DNA of 64,000 nucleotides from Aggregatibacter segnis (GCF_003130075.1 NZ_NRCW01000001.1:1-64000), one strand, 5' to 3'; positions 11,887 to 22,813 are shown, counted from the stretch's first letter. Notes: generated by a model from the sequence alone, not told the origin. Numbers and translations: made by a program.

Positions 11887-13494
11887 ATGTTTGCATTGGA
11901 TATTGATTTAAATGTGTTATTGGGCGTTTGCGTCGTATTGGGCGTGCTTTGCCTTATTTTGCTTTTTGTCAGCGCGCGCCGGAAACGGGATAGCGTTGAA
12001 TTACAACAAGATTTAAATAAAAACATTGAAGATTTTAATCGCTTATTAGAAAAATTTGATGCCGTTACTGCCCGTAAAAATCAATTAGAACAAGAGGTAG
12101 TGAAAGCCCAAACCACGGTGGATGGGCTACAAATTCGCTTAAACGAACGGGATGAAAAAGTACAGTATTTGCAAACGGAACTGAACGAAGAACAGGCTCG
12201 CCATTCCGCCATCGCAGAACAAATAACGACGCTGAAAGAACGTTTTGGTGTGGCATCGGCACAGGCGGACAGCTTGCGCGGACAACTTGCGCAAAGCCAA
12301 GCGCAGATTGTCCGCAAAGAAGAATCGCTGGCAAATTTAACGGAAAAACACACCGCACTTTCGCAGGAACTGGCGGAATTGAAAACCACGTTAACGGAAA
12401 AAGAAAAGCATTTTGTCGAGCAGCAACAACATGTTGAACAAACCAAACAGCAGCTCAATACGGAATTTCAAAACCTCGCCAATCGTATTTTAGAAGAGAA
12501 AAGCCAGCGTTTTCAGCAAACGAACCAAGCGTCGATGGACAGCTTGTTAAAGCCTTTCCGTGAGCAAATTGAGAGTTTCCAAAAACGAGTGAATGAAATT
12601 CACTCGGAATCCCTTAAGGGCAACGCAGGCTTGGAGGCGGAAATTAAGAAAGTGCTGGAAATTGGTTTGAGTATGTCGCAACAAGCGAACAATTTGACTT
12701 CCGCTCTGAAAGGGGAAAAGAAAACCCTTGGTAACTGGGGTGAAATGCAGTTGGAGCGGGCGTTGCAATCTGCCGGCTTGGTGGAAGATGAACATTACAC
12801 GGCACAGGCGCATTTCAAAAACGAAGAAGGCAAACGCAATTATCCCGACTTTATTCTTAACCTACCGGATGAGAAACATTTGATTATCGACAGCAAAATG
12901 TCGCTTAACGCCTATGAAAGTGCGGTCAGTGCTGAAGATGAAATAGAGCGTCAGGCGTTTCTGCGTGAGCATATTAAAGCACTGCGGAATCACATCGACG
13001 ACTTATCCCGCAAAGATTACAGCAACCTTATCGGCATACGTAGCCCGAATTTCGTGTTGATGTTTATTGCCGTGGAACCGGCTTACATTGAAGCCTTAAA
13101 AATGGATCCGAGTTTGTTCGGTTATGGCTATGACAAAAATGTCATTATGGTGTCACACACCACGCTGATGCCGATTTTGCGCACGGTAGCGAACCTGTGG
13201 AGGGTGGAGCGCGGTAATGCGGAAGCGCGTGAAATCAGCGAAAAAGCCGGTGAGATTTACAACCAAATCTGCTTACTCGCAGAGCGTTTAGCGAAAGTGG
13301 GAAACAGCCTTTCCACCGTCAGTTCGCACTACAACAGTGCTGTTACTGCGTTAGTGGGGCAACAGGGCTTGATGGGCAAAGTGGAACGCTTTAAAGCACT
13401 CTCTGCCAAAGCCAACAAAACAATGCCCGATATCGAACCGCTACATCATGATTTTGAAACGGAACGGTTGTTGCTTAATAAAGAACAACAGTAA
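11887..13494 (+). CDS. rmuC: DNA recombination protein RmuC
   Basis: 535 residues. One N-terminal transmembrane helix (about 10-29), a long coiled coil (about 38-240, many Glu, Gln and Lys), then the RmuC nuclease-like domain with GNWGEMQLERALQSAGL, PDFILNLPDEKHLIIDSKMSLNAYE and the downstream MFIAVEPAY. In E. coli loss of RmuC raises inversion at short inverted repeats, so it probably limits such rearrangements. The start has a strong CAGGAGGGAAC ribosome site. It ends just before a USS hairpin. Confidence 0.93.
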   Translation: MFALDIDLNVLLGVCVVLGVLCLILLFVSARRKRDSVELQQDLNKNIEDFNRLLEKFDAVTARKNQLEQEVVKAQTTVDGLQIRLNERDEKVQYLQTELNEEQARHSAIAEQITTLKERFGVASAQADSLRGQLAQSQAQIVRKEESLANLTEKHTALSQELAELKTTLTEKEKHFVEQQQHVEQTKQQLNTEFQNLANRILEEKSQRFQQTNQASMDSLLKPFREQIESFQKRVNEIHSESLKGNAGLEAEIKKVLEIGLSMSQQANNLTSALKGEKKTLGNWGEMQLERALQSAGLVEDEHYTAQAHFKNEEGKRNYPDFILNLPDEKHLIIDSKMSLNAYESAVSAEDEIERQAFLREHIKALRNHIDDLSRKDYSNLIGIRSPNFVLMFIAVEPAYIEALKMDPSLFGYGYDKNVIMVSHTTLMPILRTVANLWRVERGNAEAREISEKAGEIYNQICLLAERLAKVGNSLSTVSSHYNSAVTALVGQQGLMGKVERFKALSAKANKTMPDIEPLHHDFETERLLLNKEQQ

Positions 13495-13496
13495 TA

Positions 13497-13524
13497 AAAA
13501 GTGCGGTAGAAAAACCGCACTTTT
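13497..13524. terminator. USS-dyad terminator after rmuC
   Basis: Two uptake-signal cores in opposite orientation form a hairpin: AAAAGTGCGGT (13497-13507) and ACCGCACTTTT (13514-13524). It lies between the convergent rmuC and acyltransferase genes and probably ends both. Confidence 0.75.
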
Positions 13525-13567
13525 GTTAACAGGGTAGATTCGACAAATACTTACAAGATCGAACTAT

Positions 13568-15433
13568 TTATATAATTTTTTCGACCTGTTCAGGCGAGAG
13601 CAATCTTTGGTGTTTGGTGAATTCTTTCCCTAAATAGTAAGCACCAAAGTTTGTTAAATGGTCTTGATCTCCATAGAGATATTTTCCTTCTGCCATCACA
13701 CTGTCTTTAGGTAGATATTGTTGTGCATCAACCCAATATGCATTCGGGATATCTTTAATTAAATCATGAATGATTTGGTTGCTCGCATCAATATCGCCCA
13801 TTCTACGAATTGGCTCGAGATATTTATCTAACCCATATTTAGCGAGGAGATGTCCTCGAATAGGGGAACGGTTAATCGAACTGTTATTGGCAAAAACATA
13901 AACAGGTTTTACTGTGGCGAGTTTTTCCACCATTTTTTTGAATCTGATTTCAAAGTCAGGGACTAAATAGGATTCTGCTTCAAATCGTGGAACCGGTTGC
14001 CCTTCCATTCGAAGATCATAAAACTCAGAAATAAAAATAACATCGTATTTGGCTATTTCATCCCAATATGATTGGCATTCTGGTGTAATTTCCCCATCTT
14101 TATTCACCAATGCTAGGCAATCGATACCTATATTCAAAATATCGGCTTTCCAGCCTTCTTGTGCACCAACATAATTTAAGAAATAGGCTAAATGATCAGC
14201 ATGAGAATCGCCAATCGTTAAGATTTTTGCTGGAAGAGCTGTATTTACATCTGTTAATAGTATTTCTTGATTGATTTGTGTTTTCTCATTTTTGATCTGT
14301 TTTCTTTCATAGGTGTTATATCCAATCACTAAAACAGAAGGGATCACATAGAGATATAAAAATGCCTGTTTGAAACTTAATTTTGATTTTCTAATTGGCT
14401 GCTCAATTAGGTAATAACTCAAGATAGAGAAAAGTACGGTTAACGCCGTGACTAACAATACAATTTGATTATCTATTTGTTTGGTGCCCGTAATATAGTA
14501 GGCAAAAGAGATAAATATCCAATGGTATAAATAGAGTGAATAAGATATTTTTCCAATAAATACCATTGGTTTGGTGGAAAGCAGTTTTTTGACAATACTA
14601 TCTTGCGTTGTGGTGTAAATGACAAGGGCGGCAAGTAAACAAGGTAAAACTAAACTTACTCCGGGAATAAAGATTAACTTGTTATGATAAAAATATAGGC
14701 AAGCCAGTAATAATAAAAAACTGAAATTCCCAATAAGCTTTTTGTTAAAAGTATGATTTGCTCGTGGATTAATATTGTAAATGGCTAATAAAGATCCAAT
14801 AAGTAACTCTGGAAAGCGTAAATTAGAAAGATAATAAGTATTCGGTTGATGTAATACATCTTTATAAAAAGTGTTAGGAATAAATGAGGTTAATAACAGC
14901 AGGATAAAGAGTATTAGTGTAAATCTAAAAATAGATTTTAAATCCCCTGCTTTTTTATATACAAATAATAAAAATAAAGGGAAAATTAAGTAGTATTGTT
15001 CCTCAACGGCTAATGACCAAATATGTAAAACAGGGTTTTCTGTCGCATTAAGGTCAAAATAACCTTGTTTAAACCCTAAATAAAAGTTGGAGGAAAATAC
15101 AGCGGCAAGCTCAATGGTCTTTCTGAGTTGGTTAAAATCATTATAGATAAATAATGCAGAAGCAACCAAAGACACAAGGGCCATTACCACAATAAATGCC
15201 GGGTAAATTCGCTTTATACGGCGGGTATAGAAGTCTTTAAAAGAGAAACGATTTTCTTGTATCTCATTAATGATGATGCCGGTAATGAGAAAGCCGGAAA
15301 TAACAAAGAAAATATCTACGCCAAGAAAACCACCCGGCAGCCAATTTGCATTGAGGTGGTAGATGATCACTGAAATCACCGCAATGGCACGAAGTCCATC
15401 TATTTCAGCACGATATTTAATTGAAGAAGACAT
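13568..15433 (-). CDS. Membrane acyltransferase of the OafA/YrhL type with SGNH domain
   Basis: 621 residues. The N-terminal acyltransferase-3 domain (about 1-350) starts [21 protein letters not shown], with the family's catalytic-like His and R-x-x-R region (RIKRIYPAF) and about ten membrane helices. A C-terminal SGNH-type esterase domain (about 385-610) has the GDSHADHL nucleophile block and a D-x-x-H pair in [11 protein letters not shown]. Such fusions O-acetylate lipooligosaccharide or other surface glycans. It is noticeably AT-rich beside its neighbours and flanked by USS hairpins, which suggests acquisition or exchange. Substrate unknown. Confidence 0.85.
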   Translation of the reverse strand: MSSSIKYRAEIDGLRAIAVISVIIYHLNANWLPGGFLGVDIFFVISGFLITGIIINEIQENRFSFKDFYTRRIKRIYPAFIVVMALVSLVASALFIYNDFNQLRKTIELAAVFSSNFYLGFKQGYFDLNATENPVLHIWSLAVEEQYYLIFPLFLLFVYKKAGDLKSIFRFTLILFILLLLTSFIPNTFYKDVLHQPNTYYLSNLRFPELLIGSLLAIYNINPRANHTFNKKLIGNFSFLLLLACLYFYHNKLIFIPGVSLVLPCLLAALVIYTTTQDSIVKKLLSTKPMVFIGKISYSLYLYHWIFISFAYYITGTKQIDNQIVLLVTALTVLFSILSYYLIEQPIRKSKLSFKQAFLYLYVIPSVLVIGYNTYERKQIKNEKTQINQEILLTDVNTALPAKILTIGDSHADHLAYFLNYVGAQEGWKADILNIGIDCLALVNKDGEITPECQSYWDEIAKYDVIFISEFYDLRMEGQPVPRFEAESYLVPDFEIRFKKMVEKLATVKPVYVFANNSSINRSPIRGHLLAKYGLDKYLEPIRRMGDIDASNQIIHDLIKDIPNAYWVDAQQYLPKDSVMAEGKYLYGDQDHLTNFGAYYLGKEFTKHQRLLSPEQVEKII

Positions 15434-15462
15434 GTAAATTCCTTAAAAAAGAGATAAAAAAA

Positions 15463-15490
15463 ATCGCACTTTAGTTGCTTAAAGTGCGGT
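15463..15490 (-). terminator. USS-dyad terminator of ychF
   Basis: Near-perfect inverted repeat ATCGCACTTTA (15464-15474) and TAAAGTGCGGT (15480-15490). On the minus strand it is followed by eight T residues, so it is well placed to end the ychF transcript; it lies just upstream of the acyltransferase start. Confidence 0.75.
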
Positions 15491-15506
15491 TCATTTTTAG
15501 ACTGTT

Positions 15507-16598
15507 TTACACGTTGAAGCGGAAGTGCATCACATCGCCGTCTTGTACGATGTAATCTTTCCCTTCTAAACGCCATTTACCGGCATCTTTAGCACCGTTT
15601 TCGCCTTTGAATTGGATAAAATCTTCGTAGGCAATCACTTCTGCACGGATAAAGCCTTTTTCAAAGTCGGTATGGATGACAGCCGCGGCTTTCGGTGCGG
15701 TGGCGCCAACAGAAACCGTCCATGCGCGCACTTCTTTCACGCCGGCAGTGAAGTAGGTTTGCAGATTGAGAAGAGCATAACCGGCACGAATGACACGGTT
15801 TAAGCCCGGCTCTTCAATGCCGAGATCTTGTAAAAATTCGAGCTTTTCATCATCATCCAATTCAGCGATTTCCGCTTCGATTGCGGCACACACCGGCACC
15901 ACGACAGAACCTTCTTTTTCGGCAAATTCGCGGACTTTGTCGAGGTATGGGTTATTTTCAAAACCGTCTTCATTCACGTTGGCAATGTACATGGTCGGTT
16001 TTAAGGTTAAGAAATTATAGCTTTTGATTGCTAGTAATTCGTCTTTGTCCAACGGCACGGAACGAATCATGCCTGCTTCAGAAAGTACCGGTAAGATTTT
16101 TTCCATCACGGAAAGTTCGAATTTTGCGTCTTTATCACCGCCTTTTGCACGTTTTTGCAAACGTTGAATGGCGCGTTCACAGCTGTCTAAGTCGGCTAAC
16201 GCCAGTTCGGTGTTGATGGTTTCAATATCGTTTAACGGATCAATTTTGCCCGCAACGTGTACGATATCATCGTTTTCAAAACAACGTACGACATGGCCAA
16301 TGGCGTCAGTTTCACGGATATTGGCGAGGAATTTGTTACCCAAACCTTCGCCTTTACTTGCACCTGCAACCAAACCTGCGATATCCACAAATTCCATGGT
16401 AGTTGGCAATACGCGTTCAGGTTTGACGATTTCCGCTAAGGCATCTAAACGCGGATCCGGCATTGGCACCACGCCGGTATTTGGCTCGATGGTGCAAAAC
16501 GGATAGTTTGCCGCTTCAATGCCGGCTTTGGTTAAGGCGTTGAAAAGTGTGGATTTGCCCACATTCGGCAGGCCCACGATACCACATTTGAATCCCAT
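15507..16598 (-). CDS. ychF: Redox-regulated ATPase YchF
   Basis: 363 residues, Obg-family P-loop NTPase that prefers ATP. G1 is [11 protein letters not shown] (residues 9-19), G3 is DIAGLV, and the specificity loop reads NVNED in place of NKxD. A helical insert (about 130-210) and a C-terminal TGS domain (about 278-363, ending HFRFNV) complete the fold. It binds ribosomes and is linked to stress and redox responses in E. coli. It follows pth after 68 bases, a conserved pair. Confidence 0.96.
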   Translation of the reverse strand: MGFKCGIVGLPNVGKSTLFNALTKAGIEAANYPFCTIEPNTGVVPMPDPRLDALAEIVKPERVLPTTMEFVDIAGLVAGASKGEGLGNKFLANIRETDAIGHVVRCFENDDIVHVAGKIDPLNDIETINTELALADLDSCERAIQRLQKRAKGGDKDAKFELSVMEKILPVLSEAGMIRSVPLDKDELLAIKSYNFLTLKPTMYIANVNEDGFENNPYLDKVREFAEKEGSVVVPVCAAIEAEIAELDDDEKLEFLQDLGIEEPGLNRVIRAGYALLNLQTYFTAGVKEVRAWTVSVGATAPKAAAVIHTDFEKGFIRAEVIAYEDFIQFKGENGAKDAGKWRLEGKDYIVQDGDVMHFRFNV

Positions 16599-16666
16599 AA
16601 TTTTTCCTTATTGGTGAAGAAAAAGCGCGGTTGAAATTTACCCTGTTTTTTGACCGCACTTTTCGG

Positions 16667-17251
16667 TTAAATTTTAAAACTATTCAGTCGATTAGTGGCT
16701 TTGACGATGCCATCTTTGAAAAGCAGTTCCACGCAATTTGCCGCTTCATCCAAGGCTTTTTCAAGTGCTTCGCGCTCACTGGGTGAGGGTTTGTTTAACA
16801 CATAACCTGCCACTAAATCACGATGTCCCGGGTGACCGATCCCAATGCGCAGACGATAAAAATTGTTGTTATTGCCCAATGCGGCGACAATATCTTTTAA
16901 GCCGTTGTGCCCGCCATGTCCGCCACCTAATTTCAGTTTAACGCTGCCAGGTGGTAAATCTAACTCATCATGCAGGACTAAAATTTCTTCGGGTTTGATA
17001 CGATAAAAATTCGCCAATGCGCCTACCGCTTTGCCGCTTAAATTCATAAAGGTTGTCGGCACCAAAAAACGGATTTCTTTGCCGTTCATCAGCGTTTTTC
17101 CCACCTTCCCGAAAAATTTATTTTCCGCATTTAATGTGACATTAAACCGCCGTGCTAAACGCTCAATTAACCATTCTCCGGCATTGTGGCGGGTGTCTGC
17201 GTATTTATCGCCGGGATTGCCAAGCCCAACAATTAACTTAATTTCTGACAT
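16667..17251 (-). CDS. pth: Peptidyl-tRNA hydrolase
   Basis: Cleaves the ester of peptidyl-tRNA released from stalled ribosomes. The start at 17251 ([14 protein letters not shown]) gives 194 residues as in E. coli; 20 in-frame upstream codons are excluded. Catalytic His22 (DTRHNAGEW) with Asn12, plus FMNLSGKAV and the HDELDLPPG and [12 protein letters not shown] segments, are all visible. It is upstream of ychF on the same strand. Confidence 0.97.
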   Translation of the reverse strand: MSEIKLIVGLGNPGDKYADTRHNAGEWLIERLARRFNVTLNAENKFFGKVGKTLMNGKEIRFLVPTTFMNLSGKAVGALANFYRIKPEEILVLHDELDLPPGSVKLKLGGGHGGHNGLKDIVAALGNNNNFYRLRIGIGHPGHRDLVAGYVLNKPSPSEREALEKALDEAANCVELLFKDGIVKATNRLNSFKI

Positions 17252-17326
17252 AGTCTGTTTACGTGAATAAAAATAGTGGCGTATTGTAGCGGAAAGTCGG
17301 TTTTTTCTCAATGAAGGGAAAAGGAA

Positions 17327-17354
17327 ACCGCACTTTAATTATCTAAAGTGCGGT
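17327..17354 (-). terminator. USS-dyad hairpin after yajQ
   Basis: ACCGCACTTTA (17327-17337) and TAAAGTGCGGT (17344-17354) form an 11-bp stem. It lies 18 bases after the yajQ stop; the T run on the minus strand is short and broken, so termination may be partial. Confidence 0.6.
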
Positions 17355-17371
17355 CATTTTTGAACGCGTTT

Positions 17372-17863
17372 TTAATCGCGGAAATTATTGAATTGGAATG
17401 GTTGTCCCAGTTCGGCTGTTTTGACGAGTTGAATCACGGCTTGTAAATCATCGCGGGATTTACCGGTAACGCGCACTTGCTCGCCTTGGATTTGGCTTTG
17501 GACTTTGATTTTGGAATCTTTGATCAGCTTGGTGATTTTTTTTGCCATGTCGGTTTCAATGCCTTGTTTCAGCTTGATTTCTTTGCTGTACGTTTTGCCG
17601 CTGTGTTCATAGTCAGCAGGGATATCTAACGAAGTGGATTCGATGTTACGTTTAATGCACGCGTTACGTAAAATGTCGATGAGTTGCTCCACTTGGAAAT
17701 CCGATTCGCTGCTGACTTTAATGCTTTCGTTTTTTTCGTTAAATTCGATTGCGGCTTGTACGTTGCGGAAATCCCAACGATTAGTCAGTTCGCGGTTGGC
17801 GTTTTCTACGGCGTTGCGGATTTCATGTCCGCTGATTTCGGAAACAATGTCGAATGATGGCAT
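17372..17863 (-). CDS. yajQ: YajQ-family nucleotide-binding protein
   Basis: 163 residues, two ferredoxin-like domains of the DUF520 family ([34 protein letters not shown]). Members bind nucleotides and tRNA, and some bind cyclic di-GMP; the role in Pasteurellaceae is not known. It starts ten bases after the serB stop on the same strand, so the two are probably co-transcribed. Confidence 0.93.
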   Translation of the reverse strand: MPSFDIVSEISGHEIRNAVENANRELTNRWDFRNVQAAIEFNEKNESIKVSSESDFQVEQLIDILRNACIKRNIESTSLDIPADYEHSGKTYSKEIKLKQGIETDMAKKITKLIKDSKIKVQSQIQGEQVRVTGKSRDDLQAVIQLVKTAELGQPFQFNNFRD

Positions 17864-17873
17864 GGTTTTCTCC

Positions 17874-18818
17874 TTATTTCATTTTGTCGTTTGCACTTAA
17901 AATACATAAAAGTGCGGTTAAATCGGTGAAATTGACGATAACTTGCGCCAATTGTTGTACTTTCGGTTTAGCGTGATAAGCCACGCCGACATCGGCAACT
18001 TGCATCATAGCGAGATCGTTGGCGCCGTCGCCGATGGCAACGGTGTTTTCAGTGGCAATGTTAAATTGTTGTGCCAACTGTTGTAAGGTTTGCGCTTTGT
18101 ATTGCGCATCCACAATGGTGCCTTGTACGTTGCCGGTGAGTTTGCCGTTAATAATTTCAAATTGATTGGCAGCAATGAAATCTAAGCCGAGTTTTTGTTG
18201 TAATACTTCGGCAAAATAGGTAAATCCACCGGAAGCAATAGCCACTTTCCAACCGTGATTTTTGAGTTCTTTGACTGTTTCGACTAATCCCGGCATCAAC
18301 GGTAAATGCTGTTTAACCTCTTGTAAAATGCCTTCCGGTGCATCTTTTAAGGTGGCAACCCGTTGGCGCAGACTTTGGCTAAAATCGAGCTCGCCACGCA
18401 TGGCGCGTTCCGTAATGGCGGAAACCATGTCACCGGTGCCGGCAAGTTTGGCGATTTCATCGATACATTCAATTTGGATGGCGGTGGAATCCATGTCCAT
18501 CACCAATAATCCCGCTTGCTTCAAACTGGCGTGAAAGTTTAGCGGCGCAATATCCAGTGCTAATTCATGGGCAATGCCTATCCATTCTGCTTTCCACTCA
18601 CCTTTGAGCAATACCACGGTATTATGCAACACATTCCACGCGGAAAAACACAAAAAATTTTCACCGCACTTTTGCTGAAAAGCCTGTAACTTTGTGAGGT
18701 TTAGGTTGTCGGAATAGAGAATAAACGCCTGATCCGAATGATAGGGCTTGTCAGCAATAAATGGTGCAGGAAGTTCAGAAAAATGCGCCATAATGGCGTT
18801 AAGATTTTGTGTTTGCAT
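17874..18818 (-). CDS. serB: Phosphoserine phosphatase
   Basis: HAD-superfamily enzyme for the last step of serine synthesis. The start was placed at 18818 ([13 protein letters not shown], 314 residues) because AGGATTTTT stands directly upstream; the frame is open 12 codons further. The HAD nucleophile motif DMDST is at 108-112, followed by [18 protein letters not shown] and [10 protein letters not shown]. It pairs with divergent ytjB, as in E. coli. SerA is also in this window, about 30 kb away. Confidence 0.95.
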   Translation of the reverse strand: MQTQNLNAIMAHFSELPAPFIADKPYHSDQAFILYSDNLNLTKLQAFQQKCGENFLCFSAWNVLHNTVVLLKGEWKAEWIGIAHELALDIAPLNFHASLKQAGLLVMDMDSTAIQIECIDEIAKLAGTGDMVSAITERAMRGELDFSQSLRQRVATLKDAPEGILQEVKQHLPLMPGLVETVKELKNHGWKVAIASGGFTYFAEVLQQKLGLDFIAANQFEIINGKLTGNVQGTIVDAQYKAQTLQQLAQQFNIATENTVAIGDGANDLAMMQVADVGVAYHAKPKVQQLAQVIVNFTDLTALLCILSANDKMK

Positions 18819-18893
18819 AAAAATCCTGTAAATTGTGGCGGTTTTTAAAAGCACAGTATTCTAGCTTACTTATTAAACTTTGGGGAAAATAAC

Positions 18894-19574
18894 TTGCATT
18901 TAACAAAAGAAAAAATGATTAAGGTGATGATGTTTCTCGGCATCATTTTGTTGTGTGTGGGTATCATGGCAATCATTTTATTTGGCGTACAACAATTTAA
19001 AATAGGCTCACAGCTAGCCAGTGTAAATCAGGTCGCTAATATTTCTCATTTATTGGCACGCCAGCAAGCCAATTTATTTTCGATGTTGTTGGTGAATAAT
19101 GCGAAAACAGAACGGTTAGTGGAAAATTTGGATAATTTCACCAAAGAAGAATTTGTACTGGATGCGGCAGTGTATGCGCGTAATGGTGAATTATTAGCAC
19201 AAAGCACCAACTCGTCGGATATACGCAGTTTGTTGGGCTTGGATAAAGAAGAAAAGGAAGCCGATTCTCAGCAAATTGTGGAACCTATTTATTCCCCAAA
19301 CGGCCTGGAAGGCTTTTTACGAGTGACTTTTGATGCCAAATATGGGCAGACCACCCAAAGTAAAATTAATCAAATTTTTTATCGATTATATGGTGAAATT
19401 GTCATTGTTTTTCTCGTTGGAATTCTGTTTGCCAGCAGTTTTCATTATTTCCTCAGCCACTATCGCCGTAGCCGTAAGCATGTTCATGTTGTGGAAAAAA
19501 CACCTACGCCAAGTAACAAAACAATGCCATCCACGAGCAAAGCGTTTCATCAGCGTCGGAGACGAATGCGATAG
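18894..19574 (+). CDS. YtjB/AhpA-family membrane protein
   Basis: 226 residues from a TTG at 18894, preceded by GGGGA; an ATG at 18915 (MIKVMMFLG) is an alternative. One membrane helix near the N-terminus (about 10-32), a periplasmic segment with VLDAAVYARNGELLAQST and QQIVEPIYSPNGLEGFLRVTFD, and a second helix near 165-188 followed by a basic tail. This matches the Smp/YtjB family, found next to serB in E. coli as here. Function unknown. Confidence 0.75.
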   Translation: MHLTKEKMIKVMMFLGIILLCVGIMAIILFGVQQFKIGSQLASVNQVANISHLLARQQANLFSMLLVNNAKTERLVENLDNFTKEEFVLDAAVYARNGELLAQSTNSSDIRSLLGLDKEEKEADSQQIVEPIYSPNGLEGFLRVTFDAKYGQTTQSKINQIFYRLYGEIVIVFLVGILFASSFHYFLSHYRRSRKHVHVVEKTPTPSNKTMPSTSKAFHQRRRRMR

Positions 19575-19637
19575 GGAAGTGTGGTGGCTTTTATGATCGT
19601 TTTTTCTTTAGGAAAAATTAAAATACACAAAAACAAA

Positions 19638-19667
19638 AAACCGCTCGTTTGAGCGGTTTCTTTTTTA
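19638..19667. terminator. Bidirectional terminator between ytjB and rpsT
   Basis: Stem AAACCGCTC (19638-19646) with GAGCGGTTT (19651-19659) and a GTTT loop, followed by TCTTTTTT on the plus strand and a T-rich run on the minus strand. It serves the convergent ytjB and rpsT genes. Confidence 0.88.
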
Positions 19668-19682
19668 ATGGTAAGGCAAAAA

Positions 19683-19946
19683 TTAGGCTAATTTTTTGAT
19701 TTGAGCAGCTAATTTAGATTTGTGGTTTGCTGCTTTGTTAGCGTGGATTAAGCCTTTAGAAGCCATGCGGTCAACAACTTTTTGCATTTCAACGAATGCT
19801 GCTTCAGCTGCTGCTTTCTCACCCGCTGCTACTTGAGCATAAACTTTTTTGATGTAAGTACGCATCATAGAGCGTTGGCTTGCGTTGTGTTGACGGCGTT
19901 TTTCAGATTGAACCGCACGTTTTTTTGCTGACTTGATATTAGCCAA
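19683..19946 (-). CDS. rpsT: 30S ribosomal protein S20
   Basis: Small basic protein of the 30S body that binds 16S rRNA helices 9 and 44. The start is a TTG at 19946, read [12 protein letters not shown] after the initiator, giving 87 residues, the standard length; E. coli rpsT also starts with a non-ATG codon. AGGAG lies seven bases upstream. Another TTG two codons earlier would overlap the spacer and is rejected. Confidence 0.95.
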   Translation of the reverse strand: MANIKSAKKRAVQSEKRRQHNASQRSMMRTYIKKVYAQVAAGEKAAAEAAFVEMQKVVDRMASKGLIHANKAANHKSKLAAQIKKLA

Positions 19947-19998
19947 GGTCAAACTCCTAAAAATTTCTGTTAGTTAATAGTGACAAAATAGGGGCGTA

Positions 19999-20027
19999 AA
20001 TATGCCGATTTCTTATACATTTGTCAA
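19999..20027 (-). promoter_or_regulatory. Promoter of rpsT
   Basis: Minus-strand -35 TTGACA (complement of 20022-20027), 17-base spacer, -10 CATATT (complement of 19999-20004), followed by a GC-rich start segment. A second possible -10 (GTTAAAAT) lies further upstream, so rpsT may have two promoters as in E. coli. Confidence 0.65.
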
Positions 20028-20215
20028 CGGGAATTTTGTGTTGATTTCGGTGAGACACAACCGAAAGTAAGCATCGTTATTCTTAACAAGTGCTTCCTAA
20101 ATGGGCTCACACAAACGATGTGAGCGGGATTTTAACAGTTTTTTCCCTTAGAATATAGCGTAAAAACGAAATTTCTATACAATTAGGCAAATTTTATCAT
20201 TCAGAGTAATTCGTT

Positions 20216-21793
20216 TTGAGTAAAAGATTATTAAAATCCGGCATGATCGTGAGTGGGATGACGCTTGTTTCGCGTGTATTAGGCTTGGTGCGCGATGTAG
20301 TGATCGCCAATTTAATTGGTGCGGGCGCAGCGGCAGACGTGTTTTTATTTGCTAACCGCATTCCTAATTTCCTCCGCCGATTATTCGCCGAAGGGGCGTT
20401 TTCACAAGCGTTTGTGCCTGTGTTGGCGGAGTATCAAAAATCCGGTGATTTATCCAAAACCCGTGAATTTATCGGCAAAGTGTCCGGCACCTTGGGGGGC
20501 TTGGTTACCGTCGTTACGTTATTGGCGATGATCGGCTCGCCGGTGGTCGCGGCCATTTTCGGGACAGGTTGGTTTGTGGATTGGTTGAATGACGGGCCAA
20601 ATGCGGAAAAATTCACGCAAGCCTCGTTGCTGCTCAAAATTACCTTTCCTTATTTATGGTTTGTGACCTTCGTTGCGCTGTCCGGTGCAATTCTGAATAC
20701 CATCGGCAAATTCGGTGTGATGTCGTTCTCGCCGGTGTTGCTCAATATTGCCATGATTGCCACGGCACTTTGGTTGGCTCCGCAGTTGGAAAATCCGGAT
20801 TTAGGCTTGGCTATCGGGATCTTTCTCGGCGGGTTATTACAATTTCTGTTTCAACTGCCTTTCTTATATCAAGCCAAATTATTAGTAAAACCCAAATGGG
20901 CGTGGCATGACGAAGGCGTGAAGAAAATCCGCACACTGATGATTCCTGCCTTATTCGGTGTTTCTGTGAGCCAGATCAACTTGCTGCTTGATACCTTTAT
21001 CGCTAGTTTCTTAATGACGGGCTCCATCAGTTGGCTGTATTATTCCGACCGCTTGTTAGAGTTTCCTCTTGGTTTGTTCGGTATTGCCATTTCTACAGTG
21101 ATTTTGCCGACCCTTGCCCGTCATCATGTGAACCGTGACGATAATGCCAAAAGTGCGGTGGATTTTCGCAACACAATGGACTGGGGCGTACGCATGATTT
21201 TATTGCTTGGCGTACCTGCCATGATTGGTATCGCTGTGTTGGCTCAGCCTATGTTGCTCGTGCTGTTTATGCGCGGCAGCTTTACCTTTAGCAATGTGCA
21301 ATCAGCCTCTTATTCCCTGTGGGGCTTTAACGCAGGGCTTCTGAGTTTCATGTTAATCAAGATTTTGGCGAACGGTTATTATGCCCGTCAAGATACCAAA
21401 ACGCCGGTGAAAATCGGCATCATTGCCATGGTGAGCAACATGGCGTTCAATTTATTAGCGATTCCTTTCAGTTACGTAGGTTTGGCGATGGCGTCTGCCA
21501 TGTCGGCAACCTTAAACGCCTATCTGCTTTATCGCGGTTTGGCGAAAGCGGACGTTTATCATTTCAGCCGTCAAAGTGCGGTGTTTTTTCTGAAAGTTTT
21601 TTGTGCCGCCGCCATGATGGGGCTGTTGGTTTGGTATAACAGCCCAACACTCATTGAATGGAATGCCATGAGTTTTCTTACCCGTGTGCATTGGCTCGCA
21701 TGGCTGATCGTTTTAGCGGCAATCATTTATGGTGGAATATTAGTGTTGTTAGGTATTCGTAAACGGGATTTGATGGGCGTGCACACCGCATGA
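20216..21793 (+). CDS. murJ: Lipid II flippase MurJ
   Basis: 525 residues with about 14 membrane helices, MOP-superfamily fold. It flips lipid II across the inner membrane for peptidoglycan synthesis. It begins with TTG (SKRLLKSGMIVSGMTLVSRVLGLVRDVVIANLIG) and contains the essential-Arg region RRLFAEGAFSQAFVPVL. It is the first gene of a murJ-ribF-ileS group and is divergent from rpsT. Confidence 0.95.
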   Translation: MSKRLLKSGMIVSGMTLVSRVLGLVRDVVIANLIGAGAAADVFLFANRIPNFLRRLFAEGAFSQAFVPVLAEYQKSGDLSKTREFIGKVSGTLGGLVTVVTLLAMIGSPVVAAIFGTGWFVDWLNDGPNAEKFTQASLLLKITFPYLWFVTFVALSGAILNTIGKFGVMSFSPVLLNIAMIATALWLAPQLENPDLGLAIGIFLGGLLQFLFQLPFLYQAKLLVKPKWAWHDEGVKKIRTLMIPALFGVSVSQINLLLDTFIASFLMTGSISWLYYSDRLLEFPLGLFGIAISTVILPTLARHHVNRDDNAKSAVDFRNTMDWGVRMILLLGVPAMIGIAVLAQPMLLVLFMRGSFTFSNVQSASYSLWGFNAGLLSFMLIKILANGYYARQDTKTPVKIGIIAMVSNMAFNLLAIPFSYVGLAMASAMSATLNAYLLYRGLAKADVYHFSRQSAVFFLKVFCAAAMMGLLVWYNSPTLIEWNAMSFLTRVHWLAWLIVLAAIIYGGILVLLGIRKRDLMGVHTA

Positions 21794-21874
21794 AATTCGC
21801 TTTTGTGACGCCTTAATTTATGCGTATAATACCGAAATCTTTTTTCACTGAAATTAAATGGAACAAATTTAACA

Positions 21875-22813
21875 ATGCAGCTGATTCGTGGCTTGGGAAA
21901 TTTACCGCAAAATTTGCACGCTTGCGCGTTGACTATCGGCAATTTTGACGGCGTGCATTTGGGACATCAAGCCATTTTGCGTCATTTGCGGACAAAAGCC
22001 GATGAGTTGCATTTACCCATGGTGGTGATGTTGTTTGAACCGCAGCCACGCGAGTATTTCTGTGCGGAAAATGTCCCTGCGCGCTTAATGCGTTTACGCG
22101 ATAAATTGCGTTATCTCAAACAGGCAGGCGTGGACATGGTGATTGTGGCAAAATTCGACCGCACTTTTGCCAATTTACCGGCGCAGCAATTTATTGAAGA
22201 TTGGCTGGTACGCAAATTAAATGTGAAATTTTTAAGCATTGGTGATGATTTTAAATTTGGTGCCAAACGCCAAGGTAATTTTGCACTGTTGCAACAAGCT
22301 GGGGAAAAGTTTGGTTTTACTGTAGAAGATAGCCGTAGCTTTTGCTTAGATGAATTGAGAATCAGTAGTACAGCGATCCGCGAGGCGTTGGCGAATGATG
22401 ATTTAACGTTGGCGGAAAAATTACTTGGACGTCCTTATCGCATTTTAGGTCGCGTGATTCATGGCAATGAGCTTGGTCGCACCATCGGCTTTCCGACCGC
22501 GAATATTCGCTTGCATCGTCAGGTGAATCCGGTCAAAGGCGTGTATGCCGTCAAAGTGCGGTTAAAATCCGGCGCGTTTTTTAATGGGGTCACGAACATC
22601 GGCACCCGCCCGACCATTAACGGTGTGAATCAATTATTAGAAGCGCATTTATTCGATTTTCAAGGCGATCTTTATGGTCAATGGTTGGATGTAGAACTCT
22701 GTCATAAAATCCGCAATGAAATGAAATTTCCCTCTTTTGACGATTTAAAAGCACAAATTGCGAAGGACGTGGAAACGGCGAAAAACGTTTTCAAAACTGA
22801 CCGCACTTTATAG
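21875..22813 (+). CDS. ribF: Bifunctional riboflavin kinase / FAD synthetase
   Basis: 312 residues. The N-terminal nucleotidyltransferase domain has GNFDGVHLGHQAIL (near 22-35) and the ISSTAIREAL signature (about 166-175). The C-terminal flavokinase domain has GNELGRTIGFPTANI and FNGVTNIGTRPT. It converts riboflavin to FMN and FAD. The gene lies between murJ (81-base gap) and ileS (39-base gap), the conserved order. Confidence 0.96.
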   Translation: MQLIRGLGNLPQNLHACALTIGNFDGVHLGHQAILRHLRTKADELHLPMVVMLFEPQPREYFCAENVPARLMRLRDKLRYLKQAGVDMVIVAKFDRTFANLPAQQFIEDWLVRKLNVKFLSIGDDFKFGAKRQGNFALLQQAGEKFGFTVEDSRSFCLDELRISSTAIREALANDDLTLAEKLLGRPYRILGRVIHGNELGRTIGFPTANIRLHRQVNPVKGVYAVKVRLKSGAFFNGVTNIGTRPTINGVNQLLEAHLFDFQGDLYGQWLDVELCHKIRNEMKFPSFDDLKAQIAKDVETAKNVFKTDRTL

